Assembly: GCA_937884015.1 (NCBI GenBank)
Contig: CALGBV010000429.1
Coordinates: forward strand, 1 to 9,905
Origin: an uncultured Bacteroidales bacterium
GTDB taxonomy: Bacteria; Bacteroidota; Bacteroidia; Bacteroidales; F082
Length of the DNA stretch: 9,905 nt
Direction: 5' to 3'
The notes below the pieces were generated by a model. That model searched no databases. It saw only the letters and a list, made by a program, of their open reading frames with translations, and had not been told where the DNA came from. Position numbers and translations under genes: made by a program. Below are positions 1 to 7,342 of the stretch, piece by piece (the first letter of the stretch is position 1; each line of letters opens with the position of its first letter).

Positions 1-3000
1 TTCGGCATCGGTGATGGTGGTCCAGCTGCCGAGGTGGTCTTTGAGGATGTAGTGGAGGCTTTCTTCTTCGCCTTGCTTCTCAACCACGGCAAACACGCCC
101 GTAGGGCCTGAGAGGTAGGTCAGCACCTTTTCGGTCGTCACGCCATCGGCGGTTTCTTTGATGTATTCCCAATTGCCCACATACGTCTTGTTGCGTTGCT
201 TGCCGCCAACGGTTTCTTCCATGCCGATGCGCTGTCGGTTGTAGCCGTAGGTGTAGGAGAGCCTGTTGTCGCCTTCGGCGATATGCTTCACCTTGTCGAA
301 GCTGGTGTAATCTATTTTTTGCACGTCGGCTGGGAAAACGCCTTCGTTGGTCTGTGCCGACTTGATGGCGTGCGGCTTGCCTTCCGGCCCATCAAAGGAA
401 GCGCCTTGGAAGACGAGCTGTCCGTCCATGGTCTTGCTTGTCATGCGGCCATAGTCGTCGTAGGTCATCATGCCGGTCTGGACACCATTGAGTTCGATGT
501 CCGTCAGGCGGTTCAGGTTGTCGTATCTGAATGATTCGTTCAAGTTGCGAAGGTTATCAATTCGGGCCTCTAAATTATTAAAATCATCGTAACCAAAGGT
601 AAGATTTTGCAAATTATTTTCTCCGGTCACGGTAGTCACACCTGTAAGTATATGTTTTTCAGGGTGGAAACTGCGGTTGGTGACAATACTGCCTCCCATG
701 GTGGATTGCAGCAGTTCGCCGCGCGGGCTGACATCATCGGTCTGCCAAAGCATGTTGCCGTCGTTGTCGGCATAGCCTAAAAGATGTCCAGTAGTCCTGT
801 AAAGAGTGTTCAACGTATAGCCCGAAGGGTATGTTACCGAAGCAATGCGGGAAGCGAAATCGTAGGTGAACGATGTGGTATAGCCACGGTCGGTTGTCGA
901 TTCCAGACGCTGGAAATCATCGTAAGCGTAGGAGATGACTTGGTCACCGTAGCGTACCGATTCCAACAGGCCTTTGTGTTGCTGATCTTCAAAGTAATTC
1001 CAGTGTGTGTTGATGTTCTCTCCGCCATCCATCCTGTCGGTCATGCGGCCATAATCATCATAGGTGAAAGTGGTCGTCTGTTCTTTAGGGTTGGTGCGCG
1101 ACTTTTCCTCGCCGAAAGCGTTATAGACGCTGGAAGTCGTGCCGTAGTTGGGGTCGATGAGTCCGGTGCGGTTGCGTGCCTGGTCATATTGCAGGCTGAT
1201 GCGTGTGGCTTCGTCCTCGCCAATCTGCGTCCATTCCAGTTTGCCGTCGGCGAAATAGTCGTAATGGACGGTGGTTCCTTCATCGTCGGTGCTTTCCGTC
1301 ACCCAGCCCAAGGCGTTGACTTTCTGCTTGGTTTCCTGTTTGATGTCAGGATGTCCTGCGAAATCAGGGAAATAGGTCGATGTGGTGAGGAAGCCGTTGT
1401 AATCGGTGCGGGTTTCCGAATGGTCGGGCAGCGTCACTATGGTTGGTCGGTCGTAGATGTCGTATTTGTACGATGTCCATTGCGGTTCTTCGTCTTTGCC
1501 GTATGGAAGCGAGACTTCCTGCAACCGGCCTTGTGCGTCGTAATGCTTGTCGACAATGATAGGTTTGTTTTTAAAATTGAAGGTGACGGTGCGCAGCTCA
1601 ACACCGGTCTTGTGGTAGAAAACCAGCGTCGGGATGCCGCCAGTCTGTTTACTCCATGTGTAGTAGGAGGATATCTCTCCATCCGGTGTGATGCTTCCTC
1701 CCGCGCCGGCGGATGCCGTGATCGTATACGTGTTCAGTTTCGTGCCGTCGATGGCTGTGGTAGTGTGCGAAGTGCCGAGCAGACTGGTTGTGTAACCAAT
1801 GGTCTGGCCGTTGCAGTCGGTGGCCGACTGTAGTCTGTCGAAATTGTCGTAGGTATAGGTCGTTGCATAGCCATCGGCTTCTGGGCCAACAGTTTCCTTG
1901 GTAAGCAGGCGATGCTCGTAGTTTTCGCCATACTCGTATGAATTGATATGCTGGCCTTCGCCAAAAGTGGGATTATTTGCCGTAGTGACTTTTTTCGTCA
2001 GGTTGCCGAAACCGTCATAGCCGAATTCGGTTTTAACCGCCAAAGGGTCATTCAGGTTGCCGCCGCCATTAGGTACGGCGAGCATGTATGAAACCTTGAA
2101 GTCATCATCGGACTCGTAGTGGAATTCGGTATAGGAAGCCACCTCAGGCTTGCCCGGACGTGATATGATGATGGTTTCATTATCCTTGCGGTTCAAGACC
2201 CATGAAGTCGTGTTGGATGTGAAACTCGACTTTTTCGTCAGGAATGATTCCTGATGGCTGAGGTTGTTTTCGTCATAGCCTTTGACTTCTTCGGTGGTCG
2301 TGGTGCAGGCGTAACTGTCGGGATAGCTGTATTGGCTGTGATTGTAATCATAATGGTATTCCGTGAGAGTTTCCGACAGAAGTTTATTGAGTGACTGATT
2401 GCTGTCAATGTCGAATTTCCGAACCGTCTTTTTCGTCATGGCGGGGCACGCTACCAAGCCTCTTGCATCGCGGCTGCAATTGACTTTGTCGAATTCGAAA
2501 GACTGTATTTCGGCAGTCCTCTCACCTTGGCCGTTGGCCATCGGGACTGTAGTTTTTTCCAGTTTGGGGAGCGTCATGGCATTGCTGCCCATGGTAGAGG
2601 TTTCGTATTGGCAGACGGTGCGCGATTTCAGGACATTATCGACATAAGTTGCAGAAGTGACAGATTCAAAGCCGATGAAGCCGCGGCCTGTCTTGTGGTG
2701 CAGGGCGTTGGAATAGGCGTAGGTCGCAGTCAATTCTTTTCCGCTTACATTGTAAGTCTTGCATGATGCCAAGGCAAGAGTGGGCATTGTGGTAGTCTTT
2801 ATGCCATTTGCATCATATTTTCTGAAATCGAACTTGTAGAAGTCTGAATTGGGCTTTGGCAAGAGATACTTGTAATTGAAGAATGTCTCGTTGCCAAGAT
2901 TATCTATGATGCTCTTGACACTGCAATATTCAGGAATCGGAGCAGGAGCAATGACATAGGCGGTTTGACGGCCATGATTATTCTCCGTTTTAAGCATTGA

Positions 3001-5457
3001 CAAGATGGAGGTGCTTGCGTTGGCATAAAACCTTCCCGTGTGAATGTATTGGCTATGGAAATAAAAATGATTTGTCCTGATAGTCCATTTTTTCACGAAT
3101 CTCGTATCTGACAAGAACGAACAGAATACAATGCAGTCGGAACTTCCTGTGACAGACCATGCGACATCGGAACGTCCATCACCGTCAAAATCATCAACGC
3201 ATATCCTGATTTGCCTATCAGGGACAATCATGGACAGGGAAGGACTGTAAAGCTGATAGAATATGCCTGGCAGACTCAAGCCCGAATTGTCTGCTAGACA
3301 ACAGTAAAAGTTACTTTCAGCATCCCGAGTGTCGCCAGTTGCATAATAGACATACAGTTTTGTCGACCATTGAGTGCAATGATAATCCAGCAAGTCCGAT
3401 TTGCCATCGCCATTGAAATCACCCACGAACACATTACTCCAACTGTGATCTGACAAATTACAATGCGGATAGTTATCCCCAAAGCTAATGTCCGAAAACA
3501 AAAAGACTAAAGAATTTTCGTAAGTTCCAATTTTCAAAACAATCGGCTTTTTGTCTTCATTGCTTTCCTGAACCAATAAAATTTCACACCTCCCGTCTCC
3601 GGTAAAATCGACTGCCTTAGCATCGGTTATGATTCCGAATTGGGCAATTGGGATTCCCAACATTTCGCCGGAAACATATTGGTCTTCGAAGGTGTTTCGA
3701 AAGCTTACCGCTTCGTTTACAAACGAATACAGCGTATCGCTGCTTGAGCCATGATGTATGATTTCTTTTTTCTTTCTAATCATAATGACATCATTTGTCC
3801 CATTAGCATCGAAATCACCGATGAGCACGGTGGCTTCGCCTTCTATCGTTTTCTCCCAAATTTGGGTAAAGCATAAAGACGTACCATCGTAATCATTACG
3901 GAAAAGCCGTACCGTAGTCTTGTCATGTTCCTTGTCGTAGAATAAAGGCATCATGTCATCCAGTCCATCATTATTCACATCAAAGACATACACCCAATCA
4001 AGCGTTTTATCGACAATTTTAGTATATGAAGCTGCTTGAAAATAGTTGTTTTCCTCCTGGTTGTTTAAACAGACACGGATTGTCGGATTGTCGATATAGG
4101 ATCCATTTTCCTTGTAAGGAACCAAGACAATATCGGAATATCCATCACCATTGAAAATAATTCTCTGATGCTTTGTAAGATATTCCCTTATCAGACCATG
4201 AAGTGCTTCATCGAAAAAGATGAGCGGAATACCGAGTCTTGTCTCTTCAACGACAAAATCTTCAGGGTCTTTCTTGCTCCAGTTGATTTTTGTCACGCTG
4301 TGATTAAGAACCAGTTCTTTTTCACCTATGATTTTCTTGACATATTCAAGTTGATGATAGGGATAAAGCCCATGGCCATTAATATAAGAGAACTGATACT
4401 CGTACAGTTTTACATCGTTATCCGAGCCTTTCTTGATGTCGATGCTTGTCAATAGCTTTTTTTGCAACACTTTGTTGTCAGCAATGAAATAGGTTTCATA
4501 ATCATCCCGACTCTTATAATTGAAGCAAACCGTAAATTGTGGACCAACATTTCCGTTCACCGTATATGAAATGGACGAAATGTAGCTTTCGCCAGTTCCG
4601 TTATCAGTGCTGTATTCATACAATATGGTGTTGCCCTCCCTGTCGCTGATGCTGCTGACCTGCCACATGATACATTGGCCATCAGATGCCAGCAACCTTG
4701 AGTCTCTGGTAGCACCGTAATTGATGATGTAGCCTTCCTTGTTCCTGACTTGAAAATAGTAAGCGAAAGTTCCACCAATATCCCCTAACACATAAGATAT
4801 ATTTGAAAATCCGTCGTTTTCCGTCTTGTATTGCGATCCTGATTCGCCGTATTTTCCCCTAACTGCAATGAGCCGCTGACCATCGAGCAGGAAACGGTCG
4901 TCGTTTAGGTCTGCGCCACTTATCATGCCGTCGTGATAAAGCGTTTTGCCCGTGCGAGTGATGGCCGAAAGGCCAGCCAAATCCCAGCACCAGCCTAAGA
5001 GTCCGTTGCCACCCTGACTGTTGAATGTAACGGCCAGACTGGGCTGCATTCCGTTGATGCCAGCCGGGACTTCCAAAGGAATGGAATAGAGAAGCCCGCC
5101 CATCGACCCGACATCAACCGTGCCACCCAATGTTCCGACCACACCGCCAAAGCTTCCGCCTGTCGCTCCCGCTTCAGGTGGATATACGCCCTGGGGGTCA
5201 AGGTCGAGGCTCATGGTCTTGTATTCGTAGGAATTTATCATGTGGTTAATAGTTTGTGGGAATCGTGACTTCCTATAAAACCCAGGTTCAAGGGCAATGG
5301 AGTCACCTGCTGAAAACTCATAATCGTGACGATGGGCCTCCGTAGTATAGTCTTCATTCAAGACAAAGCCTCCGCCTTTGAAGGTCTGTACCTGTCCTTG
5401 GGCTTGCAACGCAAAGGCAGCAAGCGCCAAGAGTGTTGCCAATATTATCTTTTTCAT
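1..5457 (-). CDS. Giant secreted Rhs/YD-repeat protein with SpvB-like N-terminus and FG-GAP/VCBS loops (3' end missing)
   Basis: I checked this frame codon by codon: it is open from ATG at 5457 to base 1, giving 1819 residues with no stop, so the gene continues off the left edge. Residues 1-19 form a Sec signal peptide (MKK, hydrophobic core, cleavage near LQA). Residues 100-170 match the SpvB/TcdB-type N-terminus of Bacteroidota Rhs proteins (YSIPLEVPAG at 124, then NGLLGW). Six calcium-loop motifs of FG-GAP/VCBS type lie at about 434 (FNGDGYSD), 493 (DVNNDGLDD), 548 (DFDANGTND), 617 (DFTGDGRCE), 680 (DFNGDGKSD) and 756 (DFDGDGRSD). YD repeats have tyrosines at about 1147, 1203, 1332, 1399, 1424, 1466, 1512, 1532, 1623, 1645 and 1666. 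The visible end, KDHLGSWTTITDAE, is the start of the Rhs-associated core. Such proteins form a hollow beta-shell that often carries a variable C-terminal toxin; that part is not in view. The start lies 20 bases after the mini-protein stop, so co-transcription is likely. A toxin role is inferred. Confidence 0.95.
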   Translation of the reverse strand, partial: MKKIILATLLALAAFALQAQGQVQTFKGGGFVLNEDYTTEAHRHDYEFSAGDSIALEPGFYRKSRFPQTINHMINSYEYKTMSLDLDPQGVYPPEAGATGGSFGGVVGTLGGTVDVGSMGGLLYSIPLEVPAGINGMQPSLAVTFNSQGGNGLLGWCWDLAGLSAITRTGKTLYHDGMISGADLNDDRFLLDGQRLIAVRGKYGESGSQYKTENDGFSNISYVLGDIGGTFAYYFQVRNKEGYIINYGATRDSRLLASDGQCIMWQVSSISDREGNTILYEYSTDNGTGESYISSISYTVNGNVGPQFTVCFNYKSRDDYETYFIADNKVLQKKLLTSIDIKKGSDNDVKLYEYQFSYINGHGLYPYHQLEYVKKIIGEKELVLNHSVTKINWSKKDPEDFVVEETRLGIPLIFFDEALHGLIREYLTKHQRIIFNGDGYSDIVLVPYKENGSYIDNPTIRVCLNNQEENNYFQAASYTKIVDKTLDWVYVFDVNNDGLDDMMPLFYDKEHDKTTVRLFRNDYDGTSLCFTQIWEKTIEGEATVLIGDFDANGTNDVIMIRKKKEIIHHGSSSDTLYSFVNEAVSFRNTFEDQYVSGEMLGIPIAQFGIITDAKAVDFTGDGRCEILLVQESNEDKKPIVLKIGTYENSLVFLFSDISFGDNYPHCNLSDHSWSNVFVGDFNGDGKSDLLDYHCTQWSTKLYVYYATGDTRDAESNFYCCLADNSGLSLPGIFYQLYSPSLSMIVPDRQIRICVDDFDGDGRSDVAWSVTGSSDCIVFCSFLSDTRFVKKWTIRTNHFYFHSQYIHTGRFYANASTSILSMLKTENNHGRQTAYVIAPAPIPEYCSVKSIIDNLGNETFFNYKYLLPKPNSDFYKFDFRKYDANGIKTTTMPTLALASCKTYNVSGKELTATYAYSNALHHKTGRGFIGFESVTSATYVDNVLKSRTVCQYETSTMGSNAMTLPKLEKTTVPMANGQGERTAEIQSFEFDKVNCSRDARGLVACPAMTKKTVRKFDIDSNQSLNKLLSETLTEYHYDYNHSQYSYPDSYACTTTTEEVKGYDENNLSHQESFLTKKSSFTSNTTSWVLNRKDNETIIISRPGKPEVASYTEFHYESDDDFKVSYMLAVPNGGGNLNDPLAVKTEFGYDGFGNLTKKVTTANNPTFGEGQHINSYEYGENYEHRLLTKETVGPEADGYATTYTYDNFDRLQSATDCNGQTIGYTTSLLGTSHTTTAIDGTKLNTYTITASAGAGGSITPDGEISSYYTWSKQTGGIPTLVFYHKTGVELRTVTFNFKNKPIIVDKHYDAQGRLQEVSLPYGKDEEPQWTSYKYDIYDRPTIVTLPDHSETRTDYNGFLTTSTYFPDFAGHPDIKQETKQKVNALGWVTESTDDEGTTVHYDYFADGKLEWTQIGEDEATRISLQYDQARNRTGLIDPNYGTTSSVYNAFGEEKSRTNPKEQTTTFTYDDYGRMTDRMDGGENINTHWNYFEDQQHKGLLESVRYGDQVISYAYDDFQRLESTTDRGYTTSFTYDFASRIASVTYPSGYTLNTLYRTTGHLLGYADNDGNMLWQTDDVSPRGELLQSTMGGSIVTNRSFHPEKHILTGVTTVTGENNLQNLTFGYDDFNNLEARIDNLRNLNESFRYDNLNRLTDIELNGVQTGMMTYDDYGRMTSKTMDGQLVFQGASFDGPEGKPHAIKSAQTNEGVFPADVQKIDYTSFDKVKHIAEGDNRLSYTYGYNRQRIGMEETVGGKQRNKTYVGNWEYIKETADGVTTEKVLTYLSGPTGVFAVVEKQGEEESLHYILKDHLGSWTTITDAE
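442..465. repeat. Direct repeat copy A (YD-repeat DNA)
   Basis: These 24 bases match 1042-1065 at 21 of 24 positions, exactly 600 bases (200 codons) away and in the same frame. All three mismatches are G/A changes. Each copy encodes the YD motif TYDDYGRM of the Rhs protein. Similar stretches are possible substrates for recombination within the gene. Confidence 0.7.
1042..1065. repeat. Direct repeat copy B (YD-repeat DNA)
   Basis: Partner of the copy at 442-465, with the same reading frame and the same encoded motif. An in-frame exchange between the two would delete or duplicate 200 residues of the YD shell without breaking the frame. Confidence 0.7.
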
Positions 5458-5477
5458 GTCATTTCAGATTTATAGGT

Positions 5478-5933
5478 TTAACGCTTTATCACTTTCCAAG
5501 CCCTCGATTCCGATGCACTTTCCAACCTTAGGATATAGATGCCTGAAGGCAGACTGCTTAAATCGAAATCGTGTTGAAGGCTTGAAACATCGCATTTTTC
5601 GACGACTGCACCTGTAGCAGTGCAAATCGTGGCATGAACGACGGCATCGCCGTTTTCCGAACGGGTAAGCGTGAGTTTGCCGTCGGTCGGGTTGGGAAAT
5701 ATGGCAATCTGAATGCCTGCCATGACATCGTCAGCCGAAGAAAGCCATCCTTGGTCGTCTTGCGAATCGATGGACTTGCCGTTTTCCTCTATCTTCTTGA
5801 TTTCCAAATAGCGTTTCACTCGGTTGCCTGCTGCGTCATAATTGAACTTCACCGTGACATTCTGCGCCTTCACGCTCACGGCTGCGCATAGCATGGCCAT
5901 AACCAGCAATATGTTGATTCTTCTTATGTTCAT
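5478..5933 (-). CDS. Small T9SS-sorted protein with a single YD-repeat motif
   Basis: The protein has 151 residues. A signal peptide covers residues 1-23 (cleavage after SVKA). The segment FNYDAAGNRVKRY at 30-42 reads like one unit of a YD repeat. A linker of about 35 residues, rich in acidic and polar residues, follows. A type A T9SS C-terminal sorting domain fills about 74-151, with FPNP at 79-82, a central TATGAVV-like strand, the LPSGIYILRL motif at about 128-137 and a basic end (KVIKR). T9SS clients cross the outer membrane and are released or anchored at the surface. The frame is open upstream to an ATG at 6014, but that extension would run through the structured intergenic region and bury the signal peptide, so ATG 5933 is chosen. 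No strong Shine-Dalgarno is seen, which is usual in this phylum. Only 20 bases separate its stop from the Rhs start. A role as partner or surface adaptor for the Rhs protein is inference. Confidence 0.9.
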   Translation of the reverse strand: MNIRRINILLVMAMLCAAVSVKAQNVTVKFNYDAAGNRVKRYLEIKKIEENGKSIDSQDDQGWLSSADDVMAGIQIAIFPNPTDGKLTLTRSENGDAVVHATICTATGAVVEKCDVSSLQHDFDLSSLPSGIYILRLESASESRAWKVIKR

Positions 5934-5950
5934 AGTAAGTGGATTTTTTG

Positions 5951-5977
5951 CGCCAAAACCTTCAAAACTTCCAAAAC
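5951..5977 (-). repeat. Three imperfect 9-base tandem repeats
   Basis: On the plus strand the units are CGCCAAAAC, CTTCAAAAC and TTCCAAAAC (GTTTTGxxx on the transcribed strand). They end 17 bases before the ATG at 5933. Copy-number change here would alter leader length only. The run could equally be chance AT-rich leader sequence. Confidence 0.5.
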
Positions 5978-5996
5978 AGCTATTGCAGCAGCCCCC

Positions 5997-6016
5997 AAAT
6001 GCACGGTTGTGCATTT
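5997..6016 (-). other. Perfect 8-bp hairpin with 4-base loop
   Basis: Arms AAATGCAC (5997-6004 on the plus strand) and GTGCATTT (6009-6016) pair perfectly around a four-base loop. Downstream on the transcribed strand come five G residues rather than a U-run, so it is not a standard terminator. It abuts and slightly overlaps the arm of the larger stem at 6014-6055, so the two may compete. Confidence 0.75.
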
Positions 6017-6055
6017 GCCGGAAGGCCGCAGTTGCGGCTTCCGATGACCGGCAAA
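6014..6055 (-). other. Large two-part stem-loop
   Basis: Outer arms TTTGCCGG (6014-6021) and CCGGCAAA (6048-6055) pair perfectly. Inside, GGAAG (6020-6024) can pair with CTTCC (6038-6042) and CCGC (6026-6029) with GCGG (6034-6037), with one bulged base at 6025. A run of six T residues precedes it on the minus strand instead of following it. The shape recalls REP-like extragenic palindromes, but with a single copy in view that is only a suggestion. Confidence 0.65.
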
Positions 6056-6091
6056 AAAGTTTTGTTTGTTTTGCGGGTTTTGGTTGATTAT

Positions 6092-7309
6092 TTACTTTGC
6101 TTTAAGTTCTTCGATTTCTTTCTGTTGCAGTTCAAGCTCCTTCTGTTGGCGTTCTATTTGTTCCTGAAGTTGAATCGTGTAAAGCGTCAGTTCCTCAATC
6201 TTCTTCAGAAGCAGGCCTTGCATTTCGCCCATGTCGTAACCTTCTTCCATGACTTCGTTTTCGGCTGGCACTTCCGGCAGGTGGTGATGGGTGGCCACAA
6301 AGTCCTTCAGCTCGTTGAGCGGCATGAGACGGTAGTTGTCGGTGAAAACGGCATCGTACCATTCATCGACGCTTTTGATGAGCACGCGGTCGGTGAGGAT
6401 GCCGCCGTCGACTGTCAGGGCATACTGGTAGTTGGTGAGGTCGTTTGTGGTGTTGATGCCGACATGGCCGGTAAGGGTGACTTTTTGGCTTGTTCCGCCA
6501 ATCTCGATAATATCATCTGACGATAGCGACAGTTTGTCCAAAGCCGAAAGCGCTAATGTATTGCCGCTTCTAACAGTCATCGCACCTTGGTTGTCAACTT
6601 CTATGCTATGATTCTGGTCACGTAGCCTGATGAAAGTGCCATTGGCTTCAGGTTGCTTCGGCTCAAGGATGATGCCGGCATCTTCGCCTTCGTCGGAACG
6701 GATATGGAGCTTGGCGGCTGGCATAACATCACCAATGGCAACTTTGCCAGTTCTATCAATGATACCATGCGAATAATCATTTGGCGAAGTGCCGACAAAC
6801 ATTGTTGGTTTTGTACTATGGAAACCAATCATCAAACTATTATCGCGAGAATTACGGAGAAAAGAATCATCACCTTCAGCACCAATAAAGCCAGACCCTA
6901 TTACAACGTTTGGACTTTGACTTACTTCCGCTTTGACCTTATTTCCAATCGCAATACACCTAGGAGACAATACACTATTATCATGTCCTAATGTCATGGC
7001 ACCCCAGTAATCTAACGTATTTCCTACTCCAATTGCAAACGAATTATTTCCTGCAATTGAATTTTTGTTACCAATCGAAATTGCTGTAGCTCCTGACACA
7101 TTGTTGTCTACTCCGATAGCAATTGATTGATGATTGGAAACGACATTCCCTTTGCCTATAGCTGCACAATTCATTGCATCGTTGCCATTAAGAATGTTGT
7201 CTTCACCGATGTTTAATCTTTCCCCATTGATGTCATTTACTTGAGCAAATGATATTGTTGAGATTAATAATCCAAAAATGACAATTGTTATGTTTATTAT
7301 GTTTTTCAT
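6092..7309 (-). CDS. Secreted fibre-like protein: YadA-type head repeats with coiled-coil C-terminus
   Basis: The protein has 405 residues from ATG 7309. That start puts a canonical signal peptide at 1-22 (cleavage at SFA, then Q). An in-frame ATG at 7342 would add 11 residues and overlaps the previous stop as ATGA, so it is a real alternative. Six head repeats of the YadA/Hep type (AIG, SIG, TLG) have their glycines at 52, 66, 80, 94, 108 and 122, an exact 14-residue period. These build left-handed beta-roll heads in trimeric adhesins. A middle region (about 190-300) has short beta-rich blocks. Residues 307-360 contain WYDAVF at 317 and HLPEVP at 343, a conserved C-terminal pattern in Bacteroidota fibre-like proteins. 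Residues 361-405 form a Gln/Glu/Lys-rich coiled coil likely to drive oligomerisation. There is no YadA beta-barrel anchor and no T9SS sorting domain, so the mode of surface attachment is unclear. Codons before about residue 196 are AT-rich and those after it GC-richer. An adhesin or fibre role is inferred. Confidence 0.9.
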   Translation of the reverse strand: MKNIINITIVIFGLLISTISFAQVNDINGERLNIGEDNILNGNDAMNCAAIGKGNVVSNHQSIAIGVDNNVSGATAISIGNKNSIAGNNSFAIGVGNTLDYWGAMTLGHDNSVLSPRCIAIGNKVKAEVSQSPNVVIGSGFIGAEGDDSFLRNSRDNSLMIGFHSTKPTMFVGTSPNDYSHGIIDRTGKVAIGDVMPAAKLHIRSDEGEDAGIILEPKQPEANGTFIRLRDQNHSIEVDNQGAMTVRSGNTLALSALDKLSLSSDDIIEIGGTSQKVTLTGHVGINTTNDLTNYQYALTVDGGILTDRVLIKSVDEWYDAVFTDNYRLMPLNELKDFVATHHHLPEVPAENEVMEEGYDMGEMQGLLLKKIEELTLYTIQLQEQIERQQKELELQQKEIEELKAK

Positions 7310-7338
7310 TGTATAAAGCATTTTTAATTTGTTGATTA

Positions 7339-7342
7339 TCAT
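7339..7342 (-). promoter_or_regulatory. ATGA stop/start overlap
   Basis: The minus strand reads ATGA: the TGA (7341-7339) ends the T9SS propeller gene and the ATG (7342-7340) opens the fibre-protein frame. This arrangement often marks translational re-initiation. A second in-frame ATG at 7309 gives a better signal peptide, so the overlap may be used, or it may be a by-product of tight packing. Confidence 0.5.

Larger units (their letters stand above)
5934..6091 (-). other. Structured intergenic leader before the mini-protein/Rhs pair
   Basis: This is the only sizeable gap in the window (158 bases). It holds two strong stem-loops next to each other and a short tandem repeat near the start codon. 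Neither stem is followed by a U-run on the minus strand, so no intrinsic terminator is evident. I found no convincing TTTG / TAnnTTTG promoter pair of the Bacteroidota type. It may be a 5' leader, an mRNA processing site, or a barrier that lowers expression of the downstream pair; none of these is shown by sequence alone. Confidence 0.6.

Noticed and set aside
196..534. 112-residue plus-strand frame
   Set aside because: It is antisense to the Rhs YD/core region in the same codon register, with no domain and no start signals.
784..1833. 349-residue open frame on the plus strand
   Set aside because: It lies wholly inside the verified Rhs frame on the opposite strand, in codon register with it. 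The regular YD-repeat codons avoid stops on the other strand, and the predicted protein shows no recognisable domain.
5975..6000. Bacteroidota-type promoter (TTTG and TAnnTTTG) before the mini-protein
   Set aside because: TTTG and a TA-containing box (TAGCTGTT) are present, but the box is a poor match and the spacing is too short for the known consensus.
5934..6014. 27-residue N-terminal extension of the mini-protein from ATG 6014
   Set aside because: It would place Cys/Gly-rich, non-signal sequence before a clear signal peptide and translate the structured leader. ATG 5933 explains the protein better.
6014..6058. Intrinsic terminator for the fibre gene
   Set aside because: The T-run lies on the 5' side of the stem in the transcribed direction and nothing U-rich follows the hairpin. 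No plus-strand gene ends here to use the opposite orientation.
5939..6520. 193-residue plus-strand frame across the gap and the end of the fibre gene
   Set aside because: It runs antisense to the coiled-coil and C-terminal coding region and through the palindromes. It has no family resemblance and looks like an echo of the repetitive Gln/Glu/Lys codons.
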